Assembly (NCBI RefSeq): GCF_000263635.1
Contig: NZ_ADEV01000007.1
Coordinates: 124,001-188,000 of the forward strand
Origin: Gardnerella greenwoodii 00703Dmash
GTDB taxonomy: Bacteria; Actinomycetota; Actinomycetes; Actinomycetales; Bifidobacteriaceae
DNA: 64,000 nucleotides
Reading direction: 5' to 3'
Every line of letters begins with the position of its first letter. Position 1 is the stretch's first letter. The notes below the pieces were generated by a model, which was not told where the DNA came from, did not search any database, and saw nothing but the letters and a program-made list of their open reading frames with translations. Below are positions 9,709-19,000 of this stretch, piece by piece. The position numbers and the translations under genes are program-made.

Positions 9709-10255
9709 GCTTTGCATCAATGCTCTGCAGACGTTGATTCCTGTTGATCAGCGAACGCTAACATCCGTGCTGCTGCACACACCACACCAAACCCACTCTC
9801 AACCACCAACCCACCCGAAGCTTAATTGTGCGACTTTAGTTGCACTTAGTAAACCACGCACTTTCGTAACAAACTTAACGAGTCTATGAGTTTTGTGTTG
9901 CAGGTTAACGTGTTGAGAGGCTGGAAAAATTGTGTTCAGCAATAAAAGAGGACTGAGGAAGCAACATTGTTAAAAGATAGGCGAACACAATAGAATGCTT
10001 TAACAGTTAAAGCGACGAAGGACTGGGCGCGACGACCTGCCGGAGCGCTTAAAGCGTAGCGCGCGAAGGCAACTCGGAGCGTGAGCTTGCTCAAGTTGAA
10101 AGCACAGTGTGCTTTCAACGCAAGCTCAGCAGCGAGTACACGCAAAGTGTACGAGCGCTATAAGCGCAAACACAAATTTTCCAGCCTCGTCAAAAGCAAA
10201 TAACAAGAACACCAGCCAAAACTCATAGACGATAAGCAAGAATAACGAAAATAAA
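9709..10255 (+). repeat. Structured intergenic element, copy A (with nested hairpin element)
   Basis: First of three related elements. Outer arms of 13 bp (GTCTATGAGTTTT at 9882-9894, complement at 10218-10230) enclose an 18-bp stem with one mismatch (9917-9934 with 10171-10188). Inside is the conserved core (9942-10027: AAAAGAGGACTGAGGAAGC, then GGCGAACACA, then GAAGGACTGGGC). Between core and right arm this copy carries a second hairpin element (10026-10170). The left flank (9709-9880) and right flank (to about 10255) also match copy B, so the element is larger than its inverted repeats. No protein is seen. It fills the gap before the sortase gene and could supply a structured leader RNA. 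Confidence 0.7.
10026..10170 (+). repeat. Nested hairpin element with variable arm (copy 1)
   Basis: Conserved words GCGCGACGACCTGC and GCAACTCGGAGC flank variable stems. The main arm TTGAAAGCACA (10096-10106) pairs perfectly with 10108-10118, and is framed by GAGCTTGC/GCAAGCTC. A related copy at 43300-43430 keeps the words but has a different, equally perfect arm. Confidence 0.65.
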
Positions 10256-10323
10256 AATCGCGAATAAACTAAACAAAATAACCAAATCAATCTAAGCCAA
10301 ATTATCCAACGAAACGAGGAAGC

Positions 10324-11430
10324 ATGAAATTAAACAGCGCCGTTACGAAAGTATATGCTTTCCTCAACAAAATCTCCCAAAACAAGCTTTTCAAAAACCA
10401 AGCTAACGCAACTCAAACTAACGCAACCAACTTAACCGAAACCAACCCAACCGCAACCACAGAAACCGAAAATAACGCAACTACCGCACCAAATCAATCA
10501 AAACCCCACGCCGCCCACAAATCCCAGCAAAAATCTATGCTCCGCCGCATCATCGAGCCAATAGCCTTCGTGCTCGCGGGCCTGCTGTGCTTTGCGTATC
10601 CGGTGTGCTCTACGCTTTGGAATAATCGCGTTTCTAAGGAAATTTCTTCCGAGTACGATAAGTATAATCACGATCAGGCTGGCGATGTGCGTCGTGCTCA
10701 TATGCGCGCGGCTCGCCGCTATAATGCGCGTCATAAGGCGATTATTACGTCTGATCCGTACGATGGCACAACGGATTACATGAATAAGCCGGAGTATAAG
10801 GAGTATGCCAAGCAGCTTGATGAGCCTATGGGCATTATGGGTATTGTGAAGATTCCGAAGATTGGCGTGAAGCTGCCGATTTACCACGGTAGTTCGCAGG
10901 AGGTTTTGGCGCATGGTGCCGGCCACTTGTATGGTACGGATTTGCCGGTGGGCGGTAAGAATCGTCATGCGGTGGTGACGGCGCATACGGGTTTGCCGGA
11001 TGCCACGATGTTCGACGATTTGGTGAATTTGAAGAAGGGTGACTATTTTTACTTTGATGTGCAGGGGGAGACGCTGCGTTACAAGGTGTTTCGCATTAGC
11101 GTGGTCGATCCGCACGACATTAGTTTGCTGCAGCGCGAGAAGGGGCGTGACCTTGCGACGCTGCTTACGTGTACCCCGTATGGCGTTAACTCGCACAGAC
11201 TGTTGGTGACTGGATACCGCGTGCTGCCGGATCCGGTGAAGGCGCCGGAGGACCGCGTGCAGTGGCCGCTTTGGATGACGCTGTTTGTGCTTGCTATGAT
11301 TCTGACGTTTGCGGTGTTGGCAACGATGGTTGCGACTTTGTGGCGTAAGAAGCGCGATGAGATTTATGTGCGCGGACGGCATTTGCTGGCGGTGTCGCGC
11401 AGTGTGCTGCGTAAGTTAGGGCGCGGGTAG
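10324..11430 (+). CDS. Class C (pilus-building) sortase
   Basis: A 368-residue membrane transpeptidase. ATG 10324 follows AACGAGGAAG. An unusual 75-residue Asn/Thr/Ala-rich N-terminus precedes a first membrane helix (about 80-98). SDPYDG at about 142 matches the aspartate-proline-aromatic lid typical of class C sortases. The catalytic set is His221 (TAHTG), Cys283 (TCTPYG) and Arg292 (HRLLVTGYR). A second membrane helix (about 320-342) and a basic cytoplasmic tail follow. This enzyme would polymerise the LPKTG pilin encoded at 7328; no housekeeping class A or E sortase is in the window. Class C enzymes of this type are usually encoded directly beside their pilins. Here a small membrane-protein gene and a repeat element intervene. 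Confidence 0.93.
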   Translation: MKLNSAVTKVYAFLNKISQNKLFKNQANATQTNATNLTETNPTATTETENNATTAPNQSKPHAAHKSQQKSMLRRIIEPIAFVLAGLLCFAYPVCSTLWNNRVSKEISSEYDKYNHDQAGDVRRAHMRAARRYNARHKAIITSDPYDGTTDYMNKPEYKEYAKQLDEPMGIMGIVKIPKIGVKLPIYHGSSQEVLAHGAGHLYGTDLPVGGKNRHAVVTAHTGLPDATMFDDLVNLKKGDYFYFDVQGETLRYKVFRISVVDPHDISLLQREKGRDLATLLTCTPYGVNSHRLLVTGYRVLPDPVKAPEDRVQWPLWMTLFVLAMILTFAVLATMVATLWRKKRDEIYVRGRHLLAVSRSVLRKLGRG

Positions 11431-11476
11431 CGCTGGGCGTGTGACGCAGCGCGGTGGCGCAAATCGTCGCGCGCGT

Positions 11477-11552
11477 TTGGAGCGCTACACGGCCTCAAAC
11501 CCTCCAAATGTGGGGTAACGCTCTCACCGTGTAAAGTTTCTGCCGTTTGTAT
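11477..11552 (+). repeat. TTTGGAG/CTCCAAA palindromic element, copy 1
   Basis: CGCGCGTTTGGAGCGC is followed by CAAACCCTCCAAATG and then GGGGTAACG and CCGTGTAAAGTTTC. The same order and loop words (GTAA, AAACTTT-like) recur at 18639-18770 and 43233-43300. Confidence 0.55.
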
Positions 11553-11889
11553 CTATCGTCGGTTGGCTGAAAAATTTACGGTTTATATTGTGCAACGCAC
11601 TAACATTTGTTGGTAATTAGCTCTAAATTTCTTAAAAAATAGTAACATTATGTATTTTTTCTCAAGTCTCATGTAAATTATATGTTAATACAGAATTTTT
11701 TCTATGTTGACATCGCAGAAAATATTTGTGTAAAAATGGCTAAATTAAGCCATTTTTTATATAAAATGTGATTTTCTTCATATTTTTGTTTGTGAAAACG
11801 CAATTTATTTGGAATTGTTTCTGTCTCAAACAGTGCTAAAGTTTGTGAAAAATATTTTTGTTGCATCTGCTGAAAAGTGGCATTATTTG

Positions 11890-11916
11890 TTGATTTATAT
11901 GGGTGGGGGGTATATC
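11890..11916 (+). promoter_or_regulatory. Candidate G-tract promoter of the protease gene
   Basis: TTGATT (11890-11895) and TATATC (11911-11916) are separated by 15 bases, ending GGGTGGGGGG against the -10 box. Two more G would give the optimal 17. The layout mirrors the 201-229 promoter. It lies about 218 bases before the protease start at 12134. The elements are seen; promoter function and slippage are inferred. Confidence 0.4.
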
Positions 11917-12133
11917 TTCCCATTTGATATTTAGCGGAAATGCTTTAAATGAGCGTAACAAAAATATTTACACCTATAGATGAAATTGTGCTGGAAATTT
12001 TGCATATATTGCACAAGGTTTCCAAGGAAATTTCACTTGCAGAATTTGGGATCATTCCCAACATTTTCTTGCGAATTATCTATAAGCACTTTTCGTTGGG
12101 TAGTTAACCACTATTTTGAAGGAGAGTATGTTT

Positions 12134-15100
12134 ATGAAGTTCAAACGAACGTCATATCTGACTCGTTTAGCGGCATTAAGCGTAGCAGCCGCTACGCTTC
12201 TAGTGCCACTTGCTGAAGCGCCTGCAGCGTTTGCTGAAGAAACATCAGGCACAGAATTCACTGCAGCGTCTACCAAAACGCGCAAAAGTACGAATTTTTC
12301 CCCAGAACAGCTGCGTCACATTAATCCAACGCTCGCTAAAGCGGTAGAGAAATATAATAACAGCAGTCAGAATGCAAATAAAAAAGTTGCCTCTTCTGAA
12401 CCAGTAACTGTTATTGTTACGATGAAAAATTATCATCCTCACCGTACCGAAGCTAGTGAAAAAGCCAATATTCAAGAGCAGAAAGATTTTATTAACCGAG
12501 TACAGTCAAAATACAATATGACAGTTCGTCGTCAAGTTGGCTACTTGTTGAACGCTTTTGAAGCTACTCTTCCTGAAAATCATATTCAAGCTTTGCGAAA
12601 GGAGCCAGGTGTAGTTTCTGTTGCAAAAGAACGCTTGTATTATCCAATGGAAAATTATGCTCGCGATTTACAAGGCGTGCAGACGGTGTTTAAAAAGCAT
12701 CATCTTGATGGAACTGGAATGCTGGTTTCCATCATCGATACCGGCATAGATCCAACTCACCAAGATATGAAGCTTGATGCTTCAGCTAAGCAACATCTTC
12801 GATTACAACCAACAGGTAAAGGCGACACTACTGACAAAGTTCCTGCAGGTTTCAATTATGCCGATGAAAACGACAACTTCACAGACTCTGGTGCAGAACA
12901 GCACGGTATGCATGTGGCTGGTATTGTTGCTGCAAATGGTGATGAACAGGATTCTCCTGCTTCAGAACATCATCGCGTTGATGGTGTAGCTCCAAACGCT
13001 CAGCTGCTTGCTATGAAAGTGTTCTCAAATAATCCTGAGGCACATGGCGCTCGCGATGTTGATATTGTTGCTGCAATCGAAGATTCCGTAAAACTTGGCG
13101 CCGATATTATCAACATGTCTCTCGGTTCAACTAATGGTTTTGCTGGAACTTCTAATGCCACTTCAATTGCACTTAAAAAGGCTCGCGAAGCTGGTTCACT
13201 ACCAGTGATTTCTGCTGGAAACTCTGGCTTGAACTTTTCTCCTTCCGGTGGTGAGGATGATGCGCTTGGCAAGTGGGATGATGCTACTCTCGGCTCTCCA
13301 TCTTCTTATCCTTCCGCTTTCAGCGTTGCTTCTGTAGAAAATTCCAACATTACGCAGCAAGCAGCAAACTGGACAGGGAAAGATGGCAAATCTCACGCAG
13401 TGCCATACAATCTTGCCATTGGTTCTTTAATAGACGCAGTATCTCAGCATGAACTTGTGGATGCTAAAAAAGCTACTGAAACTGATGTTAAAGATCTTGA
13501 TCTTAAAGATAAGTATGCTCTTGTAGAACGTGGTGGCATTACTTTTACGGAAAAGTTTAAGAATGCTATTGCTAAAGGTGCTAAAGGTGTGATTGTTTAT
13601 AATCACGACAAAGATTCATCCATGTTTATTGGAATGGGCGGATTGGAGAAAATCAAGGATTGCTTTGGTGCGTCCATACCTCGTTCTTATGCATTGCAAA
13701 TTCTTACTGCTTTACATAAAGGCGAGAAAGTGAAGATAGCTTTCACGAACCAATTCACTACTATTGTTAATCCAGATAACGGTAAGCCTTCAACCTTCAC
13801 TTCTTGGGGACCAACGCCAGAACTTGATTTCAAACCTCATATTGCTGGCATTGGTGGCAACGTGTGGTCTACGCAGAATGGCAATAAATACACGAGCATG
13901 TCCGGTACTTCTATGGCTGCTCCAAACGTTTCCGGTCTTTCGGCGTTAGTGATGGAAAGCTATAAGAATCGTTTCCCTAAGCTTAAAAAGTCTGAAATGG
14001 CTACCCGTGTAAGCCAAGCATTAATGAATACAGCAAGTATTATTGGACGTAAAGATTCTGCAGATAGTAAGCAGATTCCGTATGCTCCTCGTCAAATTGG
14101 CGCTGGCTTAGCTCAGGTCGATAAAGCTGTTGCTACTAACGTGATTGCAACAGTCGATGGCAATTCGTACGTGGCTCTTAGAAACGTGAATGCTGATCGC
14201 AACTTTACGGTTACTTTACATAATTATGGTAAGAATCCAGTAAAATTTGCTGTCCCAGATCAGGATGTTGTCAATGAGTCTAATGAGGCCAATAAAGATA
14301 CAGTAACCTCTATTAGTGATACTGAAACGTTGCAATCAAAAACGCGTGAAGTTACAGTAAAGCCTGGGAAAACCGCTGGTGTGAAGTTTACGTTAAGCCC
14401 AGATCGTTCTAAAGGCAATCATTATATTGAAGGTTGGGTGCGTTTTGAATCGCTGAGCGATACTCAGCCAGATGTTGCTGTGCCATACCTCGGTTTCGTA
14501 GGCGATTGGAATGCTGAACCAATTATGGTAAAGCCGGGAGAAAGCTATGGTGCAAATCATAGTGATCTTACGACTTCTTTACTTTCTGTAGCAGGCAGTA
14601 TGGGCAAACTTCCAGTCAATAATGAAACTAAGCCGTATGTACTTGGTGAATTTTCACCTGCAAATCAAGATGGGTGGATGGATTACGTTGTGCCATCTAT
14701 GTCTATGTTCCGAGGTGCGTCTGACATAAAGTATTCTGTGTTGGATTCTCATCATAAAACTAAGATTGTTCTTGGAACAGAACACAATGTAAATCGTTCT
14801 ACTATCTCTGATGCTAGTGCAACCGACGGTTTAGCTGGAAATTTCGACGGGTCTGTGTGGAATCCAAAAACAAGTAGGTTTGACATTCTTCCTGATGGAT
14901 GGTATACGTATCGCATTCAGGCTCGCTTAGGAGATAAGTTTGATTGGCAAACTTATGACATGGAGGTAGCGATCGATAATCATGGACCTAAAGTCACAGT
15001 ATCTGATCGTGATGCTAACGGCAATGTGAAGATTGTTATTAGTGATGAATTGAGTCCTGATCCTGGCGTACCAACTATTCATCTTCCTGGTGTAAAAGAT

Positions 15101-18100
15101 GCTTTGAACTATGGTGATGAAGATACTCAATGCCCGTTGAATGAAGCAACTCGTACGCGAGTGTGCAAGCCTATCCACATTGGTACTGACGCAGCATATA
15201 TAGATGTGCTTGCTCGAGACAATGCTATGAACCCAACTGAGGTTAAGAAGGTGTTCAATAAGCATACTCGAAAAAATGCAAGTGGTAAGGAAGAAGAAAT
15301 ACCGACTAGGAACATTATCATTCCGAATGAAAAAGTTCTTACTTCTCACCAAATTAAAGCTAATGCTCTAGAAGAAAGTAAAACTAACCCGAATATTAAT
15401 GGCAAGTTCTACATCGAAGGATACCTTACCGATAACGTCGCATCTATACAAGCTTACGTAACTCCTAATGGTGGTACAAAGCAGAAAGTTACGAATGTTG
15501 CAAAACGCAAGGATGAGAATACTTTCTACGCGTTTGTGCCGCTGAAAAATGGCGAAAATACTGTGATGTTTAAGGCGTACGATGCAAAAGGTGATCGTCT
15601 TGGTAATAAGAAACTTAAGCTAACGTTCAACGCGCAAGCTCCAAACATTACCATGAATGGTCTTGACAACAAGGGTAATTTGCCTGTAGCTGCAGATGGT
15701 AAAGTAACTGTTGCTGGTAAAGTAACGGACACTCCTGGAGATACTGTAAAACTAACGTTGAAGTATCAGAAAGCTGCTGACAATATTACTTCAGCTAATG
15801 TTGTTGCTGGTTCGGGTGCCACTCATACTACTGCATCTTCTTCGCAAGCTGTTTCTGGAGCTAATACAACTTCAAAAGCGAGTATTAATGCAAATGTAAA
15901 GCAAGCAGAGGCGGCTGCAGCTGGTAAGGAAACTGAAGAAGTGGTAACTGTTGGCAAAGACGGTAGCTTTAAAACAGTGATTACTCCTGCTGCTAAAGCT
16001 GTGACAGTAACGCTCGTAGCTACAGATTCCGCAGAAAATAGCACTACTATGGGTCTAGCGCTTGCTGGTCGTGCAACTGCTACACCTGAATCTCCACAGA
16101 CAAAAGATTTCGTGCTTACTAATGCCGGTTCTATGGGTTCTTATGCGTGGTTAGTGCATAAGAAAGCTTATGGATCAGATGTTATTGGCAAAAATTATTT
16201 TGTTGCTCAAGGCGAAGTGGGTGCTAATGTAACGAGTGTACTGTTCACTCCAGCTACGCGAATTGATGCCAAAACCAAGAAGTTCGTAACTCCAAACCCA
16301 TTGCGCGCGAATATTAAGAATGGCAAGTTTAGCATAAAGTTGCCGATGCATCCAGGAATCAACGATTTCCGCTTGCAAGTAAATACAAAAGCAACTGACG
16401 AAGATGCTGATGAAGACGATGAAACGAATGTAATCGATACTCCTGCAGCTTTCTACTTCGACATTACGCCTCCAACAGCACGTTTTGACACGCCAAAGTT
16501 GTACGGACATACGTTATTTACAAATCGCGATACCGTTACCTTTAGTGGCAATGTGTCGGATGATGCTTTCGGTCAAACTTTGCGAATTAATAATGATTCT
16601 GTAGGTGATTTCTACACTTTGGATACGAATGGTACTGAAGTAACTCGTCGCCAATTCTCAACTGATATTCCAGTAAACGATGGTGACAAGTTGCTGCTGC
16701 ACTTAAGTGATCAGGTTGAATCTCATTTACTCGGTGTGATTCCTGTTGTGCTTGATGAAACGGATCCAAAAGTTGAAGCTGGTTTGGTTGAAGGTGAAGA
16801 GATTGCTGATGGTCATGAAATCACTGTTCGAGCAACAGATGATCATTTGAAGTCTTTGCGTGTTATGGTTGATGGTCGTCCAGTAGCGTATACGGAAAAT
16901 TATCTTCCAGTAAATACTGTTGAAAGCACCTTAGTTGATGTGAAGAACATCAACGATAATCCAACTCCAGATAAGCCAGATTCTACAACATTAACGTTGA
17001 AGATTCCGACTGAAAAATTGGCTGATGGTAATCACACCCTTACTATTGAGGCGACTGATTTTGCTGGCAATACTGCTAGCGACACCAGTGATAATAGTGC
17101 TGATGCTACTGCGTACACATTTATTGTGAAGCGTAGTAAGAAACATGCTGATGGTGAGAAGCCGGGTAAGCCAGGTAAGCCAGGTGATCACAAGGGTGAG
17201 AAGCCAGGTAAGCCAGGTAAGCCAAGCAAGCCAAGCAAACCGGGTAAGCCAGGTAAGCCAAGCAAGCCAAGCAAGCCAGGCAAGCCAAGCAAACCGGGTA
17301 AGCCAAACAAACCAGGCAAGAAGCCAGCTCCTGCTCCAAAGCCAACTCCAAAAAAGCCGGAAACTAAGGATGAATCAACTCAAACAGATTCAGCTCCGCT
17401 GCCTCCTGTTTCTACAGCAAAATTCACAAAGAATCTGATTGCTTTAGATACTAAGGAAATTGTTGCTGGCAAGGAACAGAGTGTGTATGTTTCTGGAAAA
17501 CCTGCAGCTTTGAATAATGCTAAGAAAGATGCTCGCATGTATGCGTTCATCTACTCTACGCCTCAGCAGCTTAAGGGTGAAGATGGTCATGATTATGTAA
17601 CAGTGCGTGCTGATGAGAACGGCAAGTACTACTTCAAAGCTATGATTCCAGCTGGTTTAACTGGCAAACATACCATTTTGCTTATGGATGCTGATGGTAG
17701 TCAGCTTGCTTCTGGTGAAGTGACTGTGTCTGCTGCACACGTTGCTGATGCCGATACTCAGTCTGACAATATGTCAGCTCCGAAGAAGCCGGCTGAATCT
17801 AAGCCAGCTCCGAAGAAGCCGGCTGAGAAGAAGCCTGAATCTAAGCCTGTTGAGAAAAAGCTAGAACATACTGGTCAGAGTCATTCAGATCGTGTGTATA
17901 ATAGCCATTCTGCTAATCGTTCCTTTACTAAGAAAGGAAAGAATGCTAGTGGTTCTGTTCGTGCTTCTGCAGAGTCGAAGTCAGGTGCTGCAGAAGGTGG
18001 TGAGAATCATGAGAGTGCTAATGCCGCCACTGCAAATAAGTCCGACAGTGTTCAGTCTGAATCTAATGGCGCTACTGATAATAACAGTGCTAACAATTCT

Positions 18101-18307
18101 GCTGGTGCTGATGCTTGTAACTCAAGTAAGGAACAGACTGCTGAACGTGCAGCTGCAAAGGAACTGACTTCAAAGTTAGCTGCTACTGGCAGTGGTGTTG
18201 TTGCTGCAGTTGTGACCTTCTTGGTACTGATAGTAAGTGGTGCAATAACATTCACCACGCGTCGCCATGGAGTGCATGCTGGTTCTAACGCTGCTGTCCG
18301 CAAATAA
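12134..18307 (+). CDS. Subtilisin-family (S8) surface protease, LAATG-anchored
   Basis: A 2,057-residue protein from ATG 12134, nine bases after AAGGAG. ATG 12128 and TTG 12116 are less likely because they crowd or overlap that site. Order: signal peptide (about 1-34, ending AFA), an inhibitor-like prodomain (about 90-180), and a split S8 catalytic domain with Asp202 (IIDTGID), His257 (QHGMHVAG) and Ser593 (SGTSMAAP). A protease-associated insert lies near 420-540. Several beta-sandwich domains follow, then a KPGKP-rich linker (about 1675-1730), a further domain, low-complexity Ala/Ser/Asn sequence, and LAATG at 2015-2019 with a membrane helix and RRHG tail. The layout resembles streptococcal C5a peptidase-type cell-envelope proteases. 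LAxTG motifs are known class E sortase sites in actinobacteria. Substrate unknown; host or peptide degradation is inferred. Confidence 0.9.
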   Translation: MKFKRTSYLTRLAALSVAAATLLVPLAEAPAAFAEETSGTEFTAASTKTRKSTNFSPEQLRHINPTLAKAVEKYNNSSQNANKKVASSEPVTVIVTMKNYHPHRTEASEKANIQEQKDFINRVQSKYNMTVRRQVGYLLNAFEATLPENHIQALRKEPGVVSVAKERLYYPMENYARDLQGVQTVFKKHHLDGTGMLVSIIDTGIDPTHQDMKLDASAKQHLRLQPTGKGDTTDKVPAGFNYADENDNFTDSGAEQHGMHVAGIVAANGDEQDSPASEHHRVDGVAPNAQLLAMKVFSNNPEAHGARDVDIVAAIEDSVKLGADIINMSLGSTNGFAGTSNATSIALKKAREAGSLPVISAGNSGLNFSPSGGEDDALGKWDDATLGSPSSYPSAFSVASVENSNITQQAANWTGKDGKSHAVPYNLAIGSLIDAVSQHELVDAKKATETDVKDLDLKDKYALVERGGITFTEKFKNAIAKGAKGVIVYNHDKDSSMFIGMGGLEKIKDCFGASIPRSYALQILTALHKGEKVKIAFTNQFTTIVNPDNGKPSTFTSWGPTPELDFKPHIAGIGGNVWSTQNGNKYTSMSGTSMAAPNVSGLSALVMESYKNRFPKLKKSEMATRVSQALMNTASIIGRKDSADSKQIPYAPRQIGAGLAQVDKAVATNVIATVDGNSYVALRNVNADRNFTVTLHNYGKNPVKFAVPDQDVVNESNEANKDTVTSISDTETLQSKTREVTVKPGKTAGVKFTLSPDRSKGNHYIEGWVRFESLSDTQPDVAVPYLGFVGDWNAEPIMVKPGESYGANHSDLTTSLLSVAGSMGKLPVNNETKPYVLGEFSPANQDGWMDYVVPSMSMFRGASDIKYSVLDSHHKTKIVLGTEHNVNRSTISDASATDGLAGNFDGSVWNPKTSRFDILPDGWYTYRIQARLGDKFDWQTYDMEVAIDNHGPKVTVSDRDANGNVKIVISDELSPDPGVPTIHLPGVKDALNYGDEDTQCPLNEATRTRVCKPIHIGTDAAYIDVLARDNAMNPTEVKKVFNKHTRKNASGKEEEIPTRNIIIPNEKVLTSHQIKANALEESKTNPNINGKFYIEGYLTDNVASIQAYVTPNGGTKQKVTNVAKRKDENTFYAFVPLKNGENTVMFKAYDAKGDRLGNKKLKLTFNAQAPNITMNGLDNKGNLPVAADGKVTVAGKVTDTPGDTVKLTLKYQKAADNITSANVVAGSGATHTTASSSQAVSGANTTSKASINANVKQAEAAAAGKETEEVVTVGKDGSFKTVITPAAKAVTVTLVATDSAENSTTMGLALAGRATATPESPQTKDFVLTNAGSMGSYAWLVHKKAYGSDVIGKNYFVAQGEVGANVTSVLFTPATRIDAKTKKFVTPNPLRANIKNGKFSIKLPMHPGINDFRLQVNTKATDEDADEDDETNVIDTPAAFYFDITPPTARFDTPKLYGHTLFTNRDTVTFSGNVSDDAFGQTLRINNDSVGDFYTLDTNGTEVTRRQFSTDIPVNDGDKLLLHLSDQVESHLLGVIPVVLDETDPKVEAGLVEGEEIADGHEITVRATDDHLKSLRVMVDGRPVAYTENYLPVNTVESTLVDVKNINDNPTPDKPDSTTLTLKIPTEKLADGNHTLTIEATDFAGNTASDTSDNSADATAYTFIVKRSKKHADGEKPGKPGKPGDHKGEKPGKPGKPSKPSKPGKPGKPSKPSKPGKPSKPGKPNKPGKKPAPAPKPTPKKPETKDESTQTDSAPLPPVSTAKFTKNLIALDTKEIVAGKEQSVYVSGKPAALNNAKKDARMYAFIYSTPQQLKGEDGHDYVTVRADENGKYYFKAMIPAGLTGKHTILLMDADGSQLASGEVTVSAAHVADADTQSDNMSAPKKPAESKPAPKKPAEKKPESKPVEKKLEHTGQSHSDRVYNSHSANRSFTKKGKNASGSVRASAESKSGAAEGGENHESANAATANKSDSVQSESNGATDNNSANNSAGADACNSSKEQTAERAAAKELTSKLAATGSGVVAAVVTFLVLIVSGAITFTTRRHGVHAGSNAAVRK

Positions 18308-18472
18308 AACAATATAACTAAAAATAAAACTCGTGATTAGTTAAAAAGCTAAGAATGAGTGAATAAATGAAAAATGACTGAATTTAGTATTGGATTTTTG
18401 CATATTGAACGATTTCAGTATTGAGTTTTGATTTGCTAATCAATCTAAGTTTAGTTGTTGCTAACGGCTGGT

Positions 18473-18512
18473 AAAAGTGTCCACTGCTCTTATGAGTGTG
18501 TGGGCACTTTTT
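18473..18512 (+). terminator. Rho-independent terminator after the protease
   Basis: AAAAGTGTCCAC pairs with GTGGGCACTTTT (one G-U pair) and ends in a short T run. It lies about 165 bases after the protease stop codon. Confidence 0.75.
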
Positions 18513-18638
18513 ACTAATGGTGATAAGAATAAATATTCACACAGGTCGAACTCTGTTGAAATTGCAAGAGTTGTAAATCTTCTTCGCTAGATTACTATGA
18601 AAGAAGCACGACGATTTGCTTGAGCGTTGCGGTTTAGC

Positions 18639-18770
18639 GCGCGCGTTTGGAGCGCCGCACAACCCCAAACCCTCCAAACGCCGTAAACTTTCCCCGCGTT
18701 TGGAGCGACAAAGTAGTGTCAAAACTCCAAACGCCGTAAACTTTCCTCGCAAATGGAGCGCTACTATTAA
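18639..18770 (+). repeat. TTTGGAG/CTCCAAA palindromic elements, tandem copies
   Basis: Three half- or full units in a row. CGCGCGTTTGGAGCGC pairs with CCCTCCAAACGC. Then CTCCAAACGC pairs with GCGTTTGGAG around the loop CGTAAACTTTCCCC. Then ACTCCAAACGC and GCAAATGGAG enclose nearly the same loop. The conserved loop word GTAAACTTTCC recurs, which suggests a defined element, not random palindromes. Confidence 0.6.
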
Positions 18771-18819
18771 GCAAAAAGCGAGTCAATTGATTTGTGTCTT
18801 ATTGGATTGCTGGTAGTCA

Positions 18820-18856
18820 GATTGTGCTTTCTTAAGAATATAAAGAAAGCACAATC
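18820..18856. repeat. Perfect 14-bp hairpin
   Basis: GATTGTGCTTTCTT (18820-18833) is the exact complement of 18843-18856, around a nine-base AT loop. No T run follows on the plus strand, so it is not a standard terminator. Confidence 0.6.
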
Positions 18857-18871
18857 GTTTGCGCTCCGACA

Positions 18872-19000
18872 CTGAAAGCACACTGTGCTTTCAGCATTGA
18901 GTCGTCGCTACCGCATTGAGCTTGCTTGAAGCGCGCAATGCAGCTTCAAGCAAGGGCAATGCGACACGCCCACTTGCGTGCAAGCTCATTTTGAGTATAG
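18872..19000. repeat. Nested hairpin cluster related to the variable-arm family
   Basis: CTGAAAGCACA (18872-18882) pairs perfectly with 18884-18894. This 11-bp arm with a one-base centre matches the arm layout at 10096 and 43366. A second perfect 11-bp stem and GCATTG words follow. Confidence 0.5.

Larger units (their letters stand above)
11431..12133. other. Intergenic region before the subtilisin-like protease
   Basis: No gene is supported. The left part (11477-11552) holds a copy of the TTTGGAG/CTCCAAA palindrome family. From about 11570 to 12110 the sequence is very AT-rich, as expected of a promoter region. A G-rich promoter-like sequence lies at 11890-11916 (listed separately). The small reverse-strand open frame at 11702-11923 has no clear ribosome site and an AT-driven composition, so I leave it out. 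Confidence 0.6.

Noticed and set aside
9942-10027. Element core as RNase P RNA, tmRNA or 6S RNA
   Set aside because: The GAGGACTGAGGAAGC word loosely recalls RNase P, but conserved P4 sequences are missing and there are three copies.
10498-11382. 294-residue reverse frame opposite the sortase
   Set aside because: The long open antisense frame results from codon bias of the sortase gene; its translation is His/Arg/Gln-rich shadow sequence.
11702-11923. Reverse open frame in the AT-rich gap before the protease
   Set aside because: No ribosome site, low complexity, and it overlaps the promoter-like region.
17157-17325. Regular short repeats resembling a CRISPR or minisatellite
   Set aside because: They are in frame and encode the KPGKP linker of the protease; there are no spacer sequences.
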